Positions 21,415 to 29,976 of a stretch of DNA of 64,000 bases are shown in pieces. Source of the DNA: CADCUY01 sp964242735 (GTDB lineage Bacteria; Actinomycetota; Actinomycetes; Actinomycetales; Quadrisphaeraceae); NCBI GenBank assembly GCA_964242735.1, contig CAXTAK010000002.1, positions 314,458 through 378,457 on the forward strand, written 5' to 3'. How positions within the stretch are numbered: the first letter of the stretch is position 1; each line of letters begins with the position of its first letter. A program made the position numbers and the translations under genes. The notes beneath the pieces were generated by a model. That model made no database searches and had not been told where the DNA came from. It saw only the letters and a list, made by a program, of their open reading frames with translations.

Positions 21415-22137
21415 TCAGGCCGTGCGCGCCAGCGGCGCGCTGCCCGGGGCGACGGTCTCGGCGACCTCGTCGAGCACGCGGCGCACCTGCGCCTCCCCCA
21501 CCCACAGGTGCCGTGCGCCGTCCACGGCCACCACCTCCGCCTGCGGGATGGCCGCGAAGCGCCGGCGCGCCTCCTCGGGACGCAGGAAGTCGTCGAACTG
21601 CGGCACCAGGGCGCGCACCGGCTTGCCGGAGGTCGCCCACGCCGCGAGGTGCTCGGGCCCGGACCAGCGCAGCGGCGGGGAGAGGAGCACCGCGCCGACC
21701 ACGCCCGGGTCGAGGCCGTGGACCAGCGCCAGGTCGGTGCCGAAGGACCATCCGAGCAGCCACCGGTGCGGAAGGTCGGCGAACTCCGCGAACTCCACCG
21801 CGGCCGCGACGTCGAAGCGCTCGGCGTCCCCGGCGTCGAAGGCGCCACCGCTGGTGCCGCGCCCGCTGGAGGTCCCGCGGGTGTTGAAGCGCAGCACCGC
21901 GATGCCCGCGAGCGCCGGCAAGCGGTAGGAGGCCTTGCGGAACACGTGGCTGTCCATGGACCCGCCCTCGGTGGGCAGCGGGTGCAGGGTGATCAGCGTC
22001 GCGACCGGTGGGCGGTCCAGCGGCAGCGCCAGCTCCCCCACCAGGGTCAACCCGTCGGCGGTGCGGAGCTCGACGTCCTGCCGGCGTGCCGGGAGCACCG
22101 TCGCGGCCCTGACCTCCTGCGGCGGCTCGGTGCTCAC
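21415..22137 (-). CDS. Alpha/beta hydrolase (KANL3/Tex30-like)
   Basis: A 240-residue cytoplasmic hydrolase fold. VATLITLHPLPTEGGSMDSHV forms the oxyanion side, VLRFNTRGTSSGRG follows, the nucleophile elbow is GWSFGTD, and the C-terminal His is in GARHLWVG. The FDDFLRPEEA region probably supplies the acid. The substrate is unknown. It is encoded 31 nt downstream of the zinc-ribbon gene, so the two are probably co-transcribed. GTG 22137 was chosen because upstream sequence in the frame is proline/arginine-rich and unlike the family. Confidence 0.8.
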   Translation of the reverse strand: MSTEPPQEVRAATVLPARRQDVELRTADGLTLVGELALPLDRPPVATLITLHPLPTEGGSMDSHVFRKASYRLPALAGIAVLRFNTRGTSSGRGTSGGAFDAGDAERFDVAAAVEFAEFADLPHRWLLGWSFGTDLALVHGLDPGVVGAVLLSPPLRWSGPEHLAAWATSGKPVRALVPQFDDFLRPEEARRRFAAIPQAEVVAVDGARHLWVGEAQVRRVLDEVAETVAPGSAPLARTA

Positions 22138-22168
22138 CGCTCCGCCCCGCTCACCGCGGCCACCCGGC

Positions 22169-22483
22169 TCACCGCGGGCGCCGGCGGTCGCGGGCCGCCC
22201 AGCACGAGCGGTGCCAGTGGCGGCGGTCGCCGACCGCCCCGGGCTCACCGAACAGGTGCTCCGCCGGCCACGCCACCACGTGCGCCACCTCCGAGGGCAG
22301 CACCTGGTCGCACCCCGGGCAGCGGTACGTCTTCCCCGCCGCACCGGCGGGCACCTCGCGCACGTTCCAGGCCTGGCCGCCGGCCTGCTCACGGCGGTGA
22401 CCGCCCAGGGCGCGGCTGGCGTCGAACTCCGCGGGCGGCCCGGGTGGACCGCCCCGGGGTCGGCGTCGGTTCGCTCGGGGCAC
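22169..22483 (-). CDS. Small zinc-ribbon-like conserved protein
   Basis: A 104-residue basic protein of a family common in actinobacteria near nucS, often mislabelled 'ATP/GTP-binding'. It has a basic N-terminus, then WNVREVP, YRCPGCDQVLPSEVAHVVAWP and RHWHRSCWAARDRR. CPGC together with the HRSCW His/Cys would make a plausible zinc site. Its function is unknown. CACACT 6 nt before the GTG supports the start. It is divergent from nucS, with 60 nt between the two start codons. Confidence 0.75.
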   Translation of the reverse strand: MPRANRRRPRGGPPGPPAEFDASRALGGHRREQAGGQAWNVREVPAGAAGKTYRCPGCDQVLPSEVAHVVAWPAEHLFGEPGAVGDRRHWHRSCWAARDRRRPR

Positions 22484-22489
22484 CGACCC

Positions 22490-22495
22490 AGTGTG
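22490..22495 (-). promoter_or_regulatory. Putative -10 element of the zinc-ribbon gene
   Basis: CACACT on the minus strand ends 6 nt before the GTG at 22483, the same hexamer and spacing as before glgX. Confidence 0.45.
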
Positions 22496-22529
22496 GTGGC
22501 ACCCACGAGGCGCCGACGCGCCGCTGCCC

Positions 22530-22535
22530 TACCGT
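22530..22535 (+). promoter_or_regulatory. -10 element of nucS (near-leaderless)
   Basis: TACCGT ends 8 nt before the GTG at 22544, and no Shine-Dalgarno sequence is present. Confidence 0.5.
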
Positions 22536-22543
22536 GACCACCC

Positions 22544-23218
22544 GTGCGCCTCGTCATCGCCCGCTGCTCGGTGGACTACGCCGGGCGCCTCAGCGCCCAC
22601 CTGCCCCTGGCGACCCGGCTGCTGCTCGTCAAGGCCGACGGCAGCGTGCTGGTGCACGCCGACGGCGGGTCGTACAAGCCGTTGAACTGGATGTCACCGC
22701 CGTGCCGCCTCGTCGAGGAGCAGGTGGGGGACGGCGCGCGGTGGACGGTGACGAACCGGGCCGGCGAGACGCTGCACATCACCCTCGAGGAGGTCCTCGC
22801 GGACACCACCCACGAGCTGGGCGTGGACCCGGGGCTGCTCAAGGACGGGGTGGAGGCCCACCTGCAGGCACTCATGGCCGAGCACGTCGAGGCCCTGCTC
22901 GGTGCCGGTCACCTGCTGGTGCGCCGGGAGTACCCCACCGCCATCGGCCCCGTCGACATCCTCGCCCGAGCCCCCGGCGGTGGGACGGTCGCCGTGGAGA
23001 TCAAGCGCCGCGGTGACATCGACGGCGTCGAGCAGCTCACCCGCTACCTCGAGCTGCTCAACCGCGACCCCCTGCTGAGCCCGGTGGGCGGGGTGCTGGC
23101 CGCCCAGGAGATCCGCCCGCAGGCGCGCACCCTGGCCACGGACCGCGGGATCAGCTGCGTGCTCCTGGACTACGACGCCCTGCGCGGCATCGACGACCCG
23201 GGCACGCGCCTGTTCTGA
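22544..23218 (+). CDS. nucS: Mismatch-specific endonuclease NucS/EndoMS
   Basis: NucS cleaves both strands at G-T and related mismatches and replaces MutSL in most actinobacteria. The 224-residue product starts MRLVIARCSVDYAGRLSAHLP, typical of the family. The N-terminal mismatch-binding domain includes GGSYKPLNWM (W49). The C-terminal nuclease core shows the PD-(D/E)XK residues D138 (GPVDIL), E152 and K154 (VEIKRRG), then Q164 and Y168. All key residues are present. GTG 22544 follows a TACCGT element. Confidence 0.94.
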   Translation: MRLVIARCSVDYAGRLSAHLPLATRLLLVKADGSVLVHADGGSYKPLNWMSPPCRLVEEQVGDGARWTVTNRAGETLHITLEEVLADTTHELGVDPGLLKDGVEAHLQALMAEHVEALLGAGHLLVRREYPTAIGPVDILARAPGGGTVAVEIKRRGDIDGVEQLTRYLELLNRDPLLSPVGGVLAAQEIRPQARTLATDRGISCVLLDYDALRGIDDPGTRLF

Positions 23219-23314
23219 GCCGCTGCGCCCCGGCGAGGCACGGGAGTGGTGGCGGTGGCCTGCGGGGACGACGATGGACACGTGGGTGTTGGCGCAGTGG
23301 TGACCGGTGTGGGC

Positions 23315-23638
23315 ATGCCCGGTGCGGCCTTCACCTACCTGGCGGCGCCGCTGCTCGCGCTGGCCATGGTGGGGGTGCTCGCCGTCGCGCTCCGCTGGGC
23401 CTTCGCCCGCGGCCGCTCGGTGGTCGCGCCGCGCGCGCGGGCCGGGGCCTCCGACGACTACGGGATGCTCGTGGTGGTCAGCGCGCCACCCACCTTCGTC
23501 GAGGCCGAGGTCAACCGCGCCCGCCTGGACGGCGCCGGGATCCGCGCGACGCTGGCCCCGACCACCGACGGACCCCGGGTGCTGGTCTTCCCCCGCGATG
23601 TCGAGCGCGCTCAGGACGTGCTGCGGATCACCGGCTGA
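23315..23638 (+). CDS. Small membrane-anchored protein with a DUF2007-like domain
   Basis: An N-terminal TM helix (about residues 5-28) is followed by a basic stretch and a soluble domain, YGMLVVVSAPPTFVEAEVNRA, with a GPRVLVFPRDVERAQDVL end. This resembles DUF2007 'putative signal-transducing' domains. Function unknown. I chose ATG 23315 because the helix begins right after it. GTG 23246, 23282 and 23303 are in frame and possible. It lies between nucS (same strand, 96 nt) and convergent atpC (16 nt). Confidence 0.65.
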   Translation: MPGAAFTYLAAPLLALAMVGVLAVALRWAFARGRSVVAPRARAGASDDYGMLVVVSAPPTFVEAEVNRARLDGAGIRATLAPTTDGPRVLVFPRDVERAQDVLRITG

Positions 23639-23654
23639 GCCCTCGTGCTGCGCC

Positions 23655-23948
23655 TCATGACCCCGCGCGCGCCGGCTGGTCGCCGGTGGTCACGCGCTCG
23701 GCGACCACGAGCACCGTGTCGTCCGCCACGGACAGGAAGCCCCCGTCGATCGTCGCGGTCAGCGCGTCGCCGCCGGAGCCGATGCCACCGGTGCCCACGC
23801 GCACCTCACCGGGCACGAGCACGGCCAGGGTGGGCTGGTGACCGGTGAGGACGCCGATCTCGCCCTCGGTGGTGCGCACGACCACCACCCCGGCGTCGCC
23901 CGACCACACCTCGCGCTCTGCGGAGACCACCTGCACGTGCAGGGTCAC
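23655..23948 (-). CDS. atpC: ATP synthase epsilon subunit, short form
   Basis: This is the central-stalk subunit of F1. The 97 residues cover only the N-terminal beta-sandwich (LHVQVVSAEREVWSG, EGEIGVLTGHQPTLAVL, GGFLSVADDTVLVVAE). The C-terminal two-helix domain, which in longer forms inhibits ATP hydrolysis, is absent; the tail after VAERV is about 12 polar residues. The GTG start overlaps the atpD stop (GTGA). An upstream in-frame start would add residues unlike the family. It is the last gene of the atp operon. Confidence 0.93.
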   Translation of the reverse strand: MTLHVQVVSAEREVWSGDAGVVVVRTTEGEIGVLTGHQPTLAVLVPGEVRVGTGGIGSGGDALTATIDGGFLSVADDTVLVVAERVTTGDQPARAGS

Positions 23949-25429
23949 GACCCGGTCTCCTTCTGGATCGAGGCCCACTTCGCCTCGACGTCGTCGATGG
24001 AGCCCACGTTGAAGAACGCCTGCTCGGCCACGTGGTCGTAGTCGCCGTCGGCGATCTTCGAGAACGACTCCACCGTGTCCTTCAGCGGCACCGTCGAGCC
24101 CGCGACACCCGTGAACTTCTCCGCCATGTAGGTGTTCTGGCTGAGGAACTGCTGGATGCGCCGCGCGCGGTTGACGAGGATCTTGTCCTCCTCGGACAGC
24201 TCGTCGACCCCGAGGATGGCGATGATGTCCTGCAGCTCCTTGTTGCGCTGCAGGATCCCCTTCACGCGCCGAGCGGTGTCGTAGTGCGCCTGCCCGAGGT
24301 AGCGGGCGTCGAGGATGCGCGAGGTGGAGCTCAGCGGGTCCACCGCGGGGTACAGGCCCCGGGAGGCGATCTCGCGGGAGAGCTCGGTGGTGGCGTCGAG
24401 GTGGGCGAACGTGGTCGCCGGCGCCGGGTCGGTGTAGTCGTCGGCCGGCACGTAGATCGCCTGCAGGGAGGTGATCGAGTGCCCGCGCGTGGAGGTGATG
24501 CGCTCCTGCAGCACGCCCATCTCGTCGGCGAGGTTCGGCTGGTAGCCCACCGCCGAGGGCATGCGCCCCAGCAGGGTGGAGACCTCGGAACCGGCCTGGG
24601 TGAAGCGGAAGATGTTGTCGATGAACAGCAGCACGTCCTGGCCCTGGACGTCGCGGAAGTACTCCGCCATCGTCAGCGCCGACAGCGCCACCCGCAGCCG
24701 GGTGCCCGGCGGCTCGTCCATCTGGCCGAAGACCAGGGCGGTCTTGTCGAAGACCCCGGCCTCCTCCATCTCCCCGATGAGGTCGTTGCCCTCGCGGGTG
24801 CGCTCACCGACCCCGGCGAAGACCGAGACGCCGCCGTGGTTCTGGGCGACCCGCTGGATCATCTCCTGGATCAGGACCGTCTTGCCCACCCCGGCGCCGC
24901 CGAACAGGCCGATCTTCCCGCCCTGCACGTACGGGGTGAGCAGGTCGATGACCTTGATGCCCGTCTCGAACAGCTGGGTCTTGGACTCCAGCTGGTCGAA
25001 GGCCGGTGCCTTGCGGTGGATGCCCCAGCGCTCGGTGATCTCCAGCTTCTCGCCCTCGCCGAGGTTCAGCGGCTCGCCGATGGCGTTGAACACCTTCCCG
25101 AGGGTCGCGTTGCCCACCGGCACGGTGATGGGGCCCCCGGTGTTCGTCACCGCCATGCCGCGCACGAGCCCGTCGGTGGGCTTCAGCGCGATGGCGCGGA
25201 TGACGTTGTCGCCGATGTGCTGCGCGACCTCGAGGGTGAGGATCGTCTCCGCCCCGAGCAGCGTGTACGTGATCTTCAGGGCGTTGTAGATGTCGGGCAG
25301 GGACCCGGCGGGGAACTCGATGTCGACGACGGGTCCGGTGACCCGGGTGATGCGGCCCTGGGCGAGGTCATCGTGGTGCTCAGGAGCGCTGCTGGCGCTG
25401 CTGTCGGCGGGGGCGGTTGCGGTGGACAT
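23945..25429 (-). CDS. atpD: ATP synthase beta subunit
   Basis: The catalytic F1 subunit, 494 residues. The P-loop is GGAGVGKTVLIQE, followed by GVGERTREGNDL (catalytic Glu region), Walker B LLFIDNIFRF and the ATP-synthase signature PAVDPLSSTSR. The first 20 residues are a poorly conserved Ser/Ala-rich extension. The ATG start has GGAGCAG upstream. It lies 9 nt downstream of atpG and overlaps atpC. Confidence 0.97.
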   Translation of the reverse strand: MSTATAPADSSASSAPEHHDDLAQGRITRVTGPVVDIEFPAGSLPDIYNALKITYTLLGAETILTLEVAQHIGDNVIRAIALKPTDGLVRGMAVTNTGGPITVPVGNATLGKVFNAIGEPLNLGEGEKLEITERWGIHRKAPAFDQLESKTQLFETGIKVIDLLTPYVQGGKIGLFGGAGVGKTVLIQEMIQRVAQNHGGVSVFAGVGERTREGNDLIGEMEEAGVFDKTALVFGQMDEPPGTRLRVALSALTMAEYFRDVQGQDVLLFIDNIFRFTQAGSEVSTLLGRMPSAVGYQPNLADEMGVLQERITSTRGHSITSLQAIYVPADDYTDPAPATTFAHLDATTELSREIASRGLYPAVDPLSSTSRILDARYLGQAHYDTARRVKGILQRNKELQDIIAILGVDELSEEDKILVNRARRIQQFLSQNTYMAEKFTGVAGSTVPLKDTVESFSKIADGDYDHVAEQAFFNVGSIDDVEAKWASIQKETGS

Positions 25430-25438
25430 CTGCTGCTC

Positions 25439-26440
25439 CTAGCGGTTGGTGGCGGTCAGCGCGTCGGCGCCGCTGACGATCTCGCTGATCTCCTGGGTGA
25501 TCTCGCTCTGACGGGCCTGGTTCGCCAGGCGGGTGAACTGGCGGATCAGGTCGTCGGCGTTGTCGCCCGCCGCGTTCATCGCCCGCTGGCGCGCGGCGTG
25601 CTCGCTCGCCGCGGCCTGCAGCAGGCAGTTGTAGATGCGGGCGTTGACGTAGCGCGGCAGCAGCGCGTCGAGGACCTGCTCGACGTCGGGCTCGAACTCG
25701 TACAGGGGCCCCAGCTCCTCGCGGCCGCCCCCACCGGATGCCCCGTCAGGGGCTTCCTCCCCCTCGACGACCTCCAGGGGGATCAGCCGCAGGGCCGTGG
25801 GCTCCTGGGTGACCATGCTGACGAAGCGGGTGTAGACGATGTGGATCTCGTCGACCCCTGGCCCGCGGTAGCGGTCACCGACCTGCTCCGGCGCCTCCTC
25901 CTGACGTCGGTCGCGCTGGGCGTCGGCGTCGCTGCCGTCGGGGTCGACCCCGTCGAGGAACGCCTCGACGAGGGTCTGCCCGATGCTGGCGGCCACCTCG
26001 TACGTGGGGGACTCCGACTCCCCCGTCCACTCCCGAGCCACCTCGCGGCGCCGGAACTTGTAGAAGCCCACGGCCTTGCGACCGGCGGCGAAGATCACCG
26101 GCTCGGTGCCCTGCTCGCGCAGCCGGGCCACGAGCCGCTCGGCCTCCTTCAGGGTGTTGGCCGAGTACCCCCCCGCCATGCCGCGGTCGCTGGTGACCAC
26201 GAGCACCGCGGCGCGCTTGGGGGTGCCGCGGTCGGTGATCAGCGGGTGCTCGGAGTCGGTGGCACCGGCGACGGCGGAGACCGCGCGCGTCAGGGCCCGC
26301 GCGTAGGGGTTGGAGGCGGTGACCGCCGCGCGCGCCTTCGTGATGCGCGAGGTGGCGATGAGCTCCATCGCGCGGAAGATCTTCTGCATCGACTGCGTCG
26401 ACTTGATGCGCCCGCGGTACTCCCTCAGCTGACCGGCCAT
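25439..26440 (-). CDS. atpG: ATP synthase gamma subunit
   Basis: The rotor shaft of F1, 333 residues against about 300 usually. The N-terminal helix (LREYRGRIKSTQSMQKIFRAMELIA) and the C-terminal helix (ARQRAMNAAGDNADDLIR) that form the coiled coil are intact. The extra length comes from an acidic/polar insert at about 165-194 and a Gly-rich loop near 230. Inserts in this region are known in actinobacterial gamma subunits. The ATG overlaps the atpA stop (ATGA). Confidence 0.96.
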   Translation of the reverse strand: MAGQLREYRGRIKSTQSMQKIFRAMELIATSRITKARAAVTASNPYARALTRAVSAVAGATDSEHPLITDRGTPKRAAVLVVTSDRGMAGGYSANTLKEAERLVARLREQGTEPVIFAAGRKAVGFYKFRRREVAREWTGESESPTYEVAASIGQTLVEAFLDGVDPDGSDADAQRDRRQEEAPEQVGDRYRGPGVDEIHIVYTRFVSMVTQEPTALRLIPLEVVEGEEAPDGASGGGGREELGPLYEFEPDVEQVLDALLPRYVNARIYNCLLQAAASEHAARQRAMNAAGDNADDLIRQFTRLANQARQSEITQEISEIVSGADALTATNR

Positions 26441-28065
26441 CAGCGGCGCTGCCGGACGATCTGCTCCTGCGCCTCGTCACCCTCGCCAGCCGCCTCGGCG
26501 TCGTCGTGAGCGGCGCCCTCCGGGCCCGCGCGGAAGCTGTTCGCGAAGTCCGCGATCTCGCGCTCGAGGGCGTCGACGGTGTCGTCGGAGAGCTGACCGG
26601 TCTCGCGGATGGCGGGCAGGACGACGTCGCGGCGGCGCAGGTGCTCGAGGAACTCGGTCTCGAAGCGCCGCACGTCCTCGACCGCGACCTTGTCGAACCT
26701 GCCCTTGGTGCCCGCCCAGATGGAGACGACCTGCTCCTCCACCGGGTACGGGGAGTACTGCGGCTGCTTGAGCAGCTCCAGCAGGCGCTGCCCGCGGTCC
26801 AGCTGCTGGCGCGAGGCGGCGTCGAGGTCGGAGGCGAACATGGCGAACGCCTGCAGGGAGCGGAACTGCGCGAGGTCGATCTTCAGGGTTCCCGAGACCT
26901 TCTTCATCGCCTTGATCTGCGCGTCGCCGCCGACGCGGGAGACCGAGACGCCGACGTTGACCGCCGGGCGCTGGTTGGCGTTGAACAGGTCGGACTCGAG
27001 GAAGATCTGCCCGTCGGTGATGGAGATGACGTTCGTCGGGATGTACGCCGACACGTCGTTGGACTTCGTCTCGATGATGGGCAGGCCCGTCATCGACCCC
27101 GCGCCGAGCTCGTCGGAGAGCTTCGCGCACCGCTCCAGCAGCCGGGAGTGCAGGTAGAACACGTCACCGGGGTACGCCTCGCGGCCCGGCGGGCGGCGCA
27201 GCAGGAGGGACACCGCGCGGTAGGCCTCGGCCTGCTTGGAGAGGTCGTCGAAGACGATGAGCACGTGCTTGCCCGCGTACATCCAGTGCTGGCCGATCGC
27301 CGAGCCGGTGTAGGGGGCGAGGTACTTGAAGCCCGCCGGGTCGGAGGCGGGGGCCGCGACGATGGTCGTGTAGTCCATCGCCCCGGCGTCCTCCAGCGCT
27401 CCGCGCACCGCGGCGATGGTCGACCCCTTCTGCCCGATCGCCACGTAGATGCAGCGCACCTGGCGGGCGGGGTCACCGGACTCCCAGTTGCCGCGCTGGT
27501 TGATGATCGTGTCGACGGCGACGGCCGTCTTGCCGGTCTGGCGGTCGCCGATGATCAGCTGGCGCTGGCCGCGCCCGATCGGGGTCATGGCGTCGATGGC
27601 CTTGATGCCGGTCTGCAGCGGCTCGTGCACGGACTTGCGCATCATCACGGACGGTGCCTGGAGCTCCAGGGCGCGGCGGCTCTCGGCGGCGATCTCCCCA
27701 CGGCCGTCGATGGGCTCACCGAGGGGGTCCACGACCCGGCCGAGGAAGGCGTCGCCGACGGGCACGGAGAGGATCTCCCCGGTGCGGTGCACGGGCTGGC
27801 CGGCGTCGATGCCGCGGAACTCCCCCAGCACGACGACGCCGATCTCGCGGTCCTCGAGGTTCTGCGCGAGGCCGACGGTGCCGTCCTCGAAGCGCAGCAG
27901 CTCGTTGGCCATCACCGACGGGAGGCCCTCGACGCGGGCGATGCCGTCGCCGGCCTCCACGACGACGCCGACCTCCTCGCGGGCGGCGGCGTCGGGGGTG
28001 TAGGAGGAGACGAAGTCCTCGAGCGCGTCGCGGATCTCGTCGGGGCGGATCGTCAGCTCGGCCAT
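26440..28065 (-). CDS. atpA: ATP synthase alpha subunit
   Basis: The non-catalytic nucleotide-binding F1 subunit, 541 residues. The family start is MAELTIRPDEIRDALEDFV. The P-loop is GDRQTGKTAVAVDTI, then LIVFDDLSKQAEAYR (Walker B), and the signature region PAVNVGVSVSRVGG. A C-terminal acidic extension (EDAA-like, about 25 residues) follows the usual end, as in other actinobacteria. It is followed by a 4-nt overlap with atpG, and preceded by a 100-nt gap after atpH. Confidence 0.97.
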   Translation of the reverse strand: MAELTIRPDEIRDALEDFVSSYTPDAAAREEVGVVVEAGDGIARVEGLPSVMANELLRFEDGTVGLAQNLEDREIGVVVLGEFRGIDAGQPVHRTGEILSVPVGDAFLGRVVDPLGEPIDGRGEIAAESRRALELQAPSVMMRKSVHEPLQTGIKAIDAMTPIGRGQRQLIIGDRQTGKTAVAVDTIINQRGNWESGDPARQVRCIYVAIGQKGSTIAAVRGALEDAGAMDYTTIVAAPASDPAGFKYLAPYTGSAIGQHWMYAGKHVLIVFDDLSKQAEAYRAVSLLLRRPPGREAYPGDVFYLHSRLLERCAKLSDELGAGSMTGLPIIETKSNDVSAYIPTNVISITDGQIFLESDLFNANQRPAVNVGVSVSRVGGDAQIKAMKKVSGTLKIDLAQFRSLQAFAMFASDLDAASRQQLDRGQRLLELLKQPQYSPYPVEEQVVSIWAGTKGRFDKVAVEDVRRFETEFLEHLRRRDVVLPAIRETGQLSDDTVDALEREIADFANSFRAGPEGAAHDDAEAAGEGDEAQEQIVRQRR

Positions 28066-28165
28066 CGGTGTGCCTCTGCTCTCTCACTCGGTCTGGCGGT
28101 TGATCCATCATCCGCTGCGCCGCTGGCGGCGTGTGACGCGGGGCGGGTCGGGTCGGCGGCGCGGT

Positions 28166-28996
28166 TCACCCGGCCAGGCGGCGCCGAGCGTCGGCGAGGC
28201 GGGTGAGCACGGTGGCGTCGAGGACCTCGTCGCCGATCGCCACCCGCAGGCCCCCGACGACCTCGGGGTCGACGTCGACCTCGACGAGCACCTGACGGCC
28301 GTAGAGCCGCTCCAGCGACGCTGCGAGCCGTTCGGACTGCGCAGCGCTGAGAGGCACCGCGGCGGTGACGACGGCCACGAGGCGCTTGCGGCGGTCGGCG
28401 GCCTCGTCGAGCACCTGCGCCAGGGTCACTTCCAGCGGCCGCCCCCGCGGGGCGGTGACCGCCTGGCGCACCAGGGCGAGGGTGATCGGGTGCGCCTTGT
28501 CGCCCAGGAGGCGGTCGACGAGGTCACCCCGGGTGCCCGTCCCGGCACTGCGGTCCCCGAAGGCCGCCGCGAGCTCGCGGTTGCCGGCGACGATCCGCGA
28601 GAAGCGGAACACCTCGTCCTCGACGCGGTCCAGCGCGCCCTGCTGCTGTGCGGAGGCCAGCAGCGCCCGGGTGCCGAGGGCCTCGAGGGCGTCGGCGAGG
28701 TCGCGGTCGGTGGACCAGCGGGAGCGGACCAGTCCGGTGACGACGTCCACGGCCAACCCGCCGAGCTGGTCACCCAGGAGGCGGGTCACCAGCGCGGCCT
28801 TGGCGTTGGCGTCACGGGAGGGGTCGGTGAGCGCCCGGCGCAGCGCGGAGTTCGCGTCGAGCAGGGTCACCACGGCGAACAGCTCCGTGCCCAGGGCCTG
28901 CCCGGTGCCGGCCCCCCCGCCGTCCGTCCCGGCGGTCAGGAGCGGCTCGAGGGCCTCCCCCGCTTCCGCCAGCGACGTCCGCGACAGTCCCCTCAC
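28166..28996 (-). CDS. atpH: ATP synthase delta subunit
   Basis: The peripheral-stalk subunit linking F1 to the b subunits, 276 residues, the length usual for actinobacterial delta. The C-terminal region VYVEVDVDPEVVGGLRVAIGDEVLDA-like signature (EVDVDPEVVGGLRV, then VLDATVLTRLADARR) identifies it. GTG 28996 gives MRGLSRTSLAEA, like known N-termini. A longer frame continues upstream across atpF but is out of register with any family sequence. A 100-nt non-coding gap separates it from atpA. Confidence 0.92.
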   Translation of the reverse strand: MRGLSRTSLAEAGEALEPLLTAGTDGGGAGTGQALGTELFAVVTLLDANSALRRALTDPSRDANAKAALVTRLLGDQLGGLAVDVVTGLVRSRWSTDRDLADALEALGTRALLASAQQQGALDRVEDEVFRFSRIVAGNRELAAAFGDRSAGTGTRGDLVDRLLGDKAHPITLALVRQAVTAPRGRPLEVTLAQVLDEAADRRKRLVAVVTAAVPLSAAQSERLAASLERLYGRQVLVEVDVDPEVVGGLRVAIGDEVLDATVLTRLADARRRLAG

Positions 28997-29078
28997 GGGT
29001 ACCACCTCCTCCTCGGCGCGCCTCGACGCGCGAGCGGACCGCCGGCGGGGTGCCGGGGATCGGTGCCGGTGCGGTGGG

Positions 29079-29933
29079 TCACCGCGCAGCGCTGCCCGGG
29101 TCGGCTCCGGTGCCCCGCACCGAGCCGCCGCCCCGACCGCTGCTCGCACCCGGGGCGGGCTCGGGCTCGGAGTGGGTGAGCCCGCTGAGGAGCCGCTTGG
29201 CGACGTCCACCGCGTGCTGCACGGGGCCGACGTCCTCAGCTGGCGCGCGGTCGCCCCCGGCGGCGCCACCGTTCCCGGCACCCCCGCCTGCGGCACCGGC
29301 GGCGGCCGCACCGACGGTCGCGGGGGTGCGGTCGTCACCGGTGTCGGCCTGCTCGATCTCGTCGAGGAAGCGATCGATGACGCGCGACTGGCGCGCGGAG
29401 TCGGTGAGGGACTCCCCGACGATCCGCGAGGCGAGCTCGGCAGCCAGGCCGCCGACCTCGGCGCGCAGGGAGGTGACCGCCTGCTGGCGCTCGGCGGCCA
29501 CCTGGCGCTGGGCGGCCTCGGTGATGCGCGCCGCCTCGGCCTGCGCCTGGGCGCGCATCTCGGCGAGGATCGCCGCCCCCTCGGCGCGGGCCTCCTCGCG
29601 GAGCTCGCTGGCCTCGCTGCGGGCGCTGGCGAGCTGGCTGCGGTACTCCGCGAGCGCGGCGTCCGCCTCGGCCTGCGCCTGCTGCGCCCGCTCGATGCCA
29701 CCCTCGATCTGGGCGCGCCGCGCGGCGAGCATCGCCTCGAGGCGCGGGACGGCGTACCGGTGTGCGAGGAAGAGGATGATCGCGAAGCAGATGATGCCGA
29801 CGATCAGCTCCCCGAGGTGCGGGATGATCGGGTACTCGATCCCCGAGAAGATGCCGGCCTCCTCGCCGGTGCCGGTGTCCTCGCCACCGGCGTCCTCGGT
29901 GGTCAGGACCGCTGCTGCGCTGAGCCCGCTCAT
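29079..29933 (-). CDS. atpF: ATP synthase b subunit with long C-terminal tail
   Basis: The membrane anchor of the peripheral stalk. It has a TM helix at about 40-58 (LGELIVGIICFAIILFLAHRY), then a long charged helix to about residue 194 ending QSRVIDRFLDEIEQAD. Typical b subunits stop there at about 180-190 residues. This one continues for about 90 residues of Gly/Ala/Pro-rich sequence, including a short amphipathic piece, VQHAVDVAKRLLSGL (238-252). No frameshift is needed to explain it. The ATG start is preceded by GGGGAGGAGCAGGGG, a strong ribosome-binding site. Confidence 0.94.
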   Translation of the reverse strand: MSGLSAAAVLTTEDAGGEDTGTGEEAGIFSGIEYPIIPHLGELIVGIICFAIILFLAHRYAVPRLEAMLAARRAQIEGGIERAQQAQAEADAALAEYRSQLASARSEASELREEARAEGAAILAEMRAQAQAEAARITEAAQRQVAAERQQAVTSLRAEVGGLAAELASRIVGESLTDSARQSRVIDRFLDEIEQADTGDDRTPATVGAAAAGAAGGGAGNGGAAGGDRAPAEDVGPVQHAVDVAKRLLSGLTHSEPEPAPGASSGRGGGSVRGTGADPGSAAR

Positions 29934-29976
29934 CCCCTGCTCCTCCCCTGCAGTCGTCGATCGGTGGTACGCACTG

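Noticed and set aside
24032..26509. Long open frame antisense to atpD and atpG
   Set aside because: Typical antisense frame in high-GC DNA; the minus-strand genes are certain.
28066..28165. Possible extra gene in the atpA-atpH gap
   Set aside because: Only 100 nt with no start plus conserved frame.
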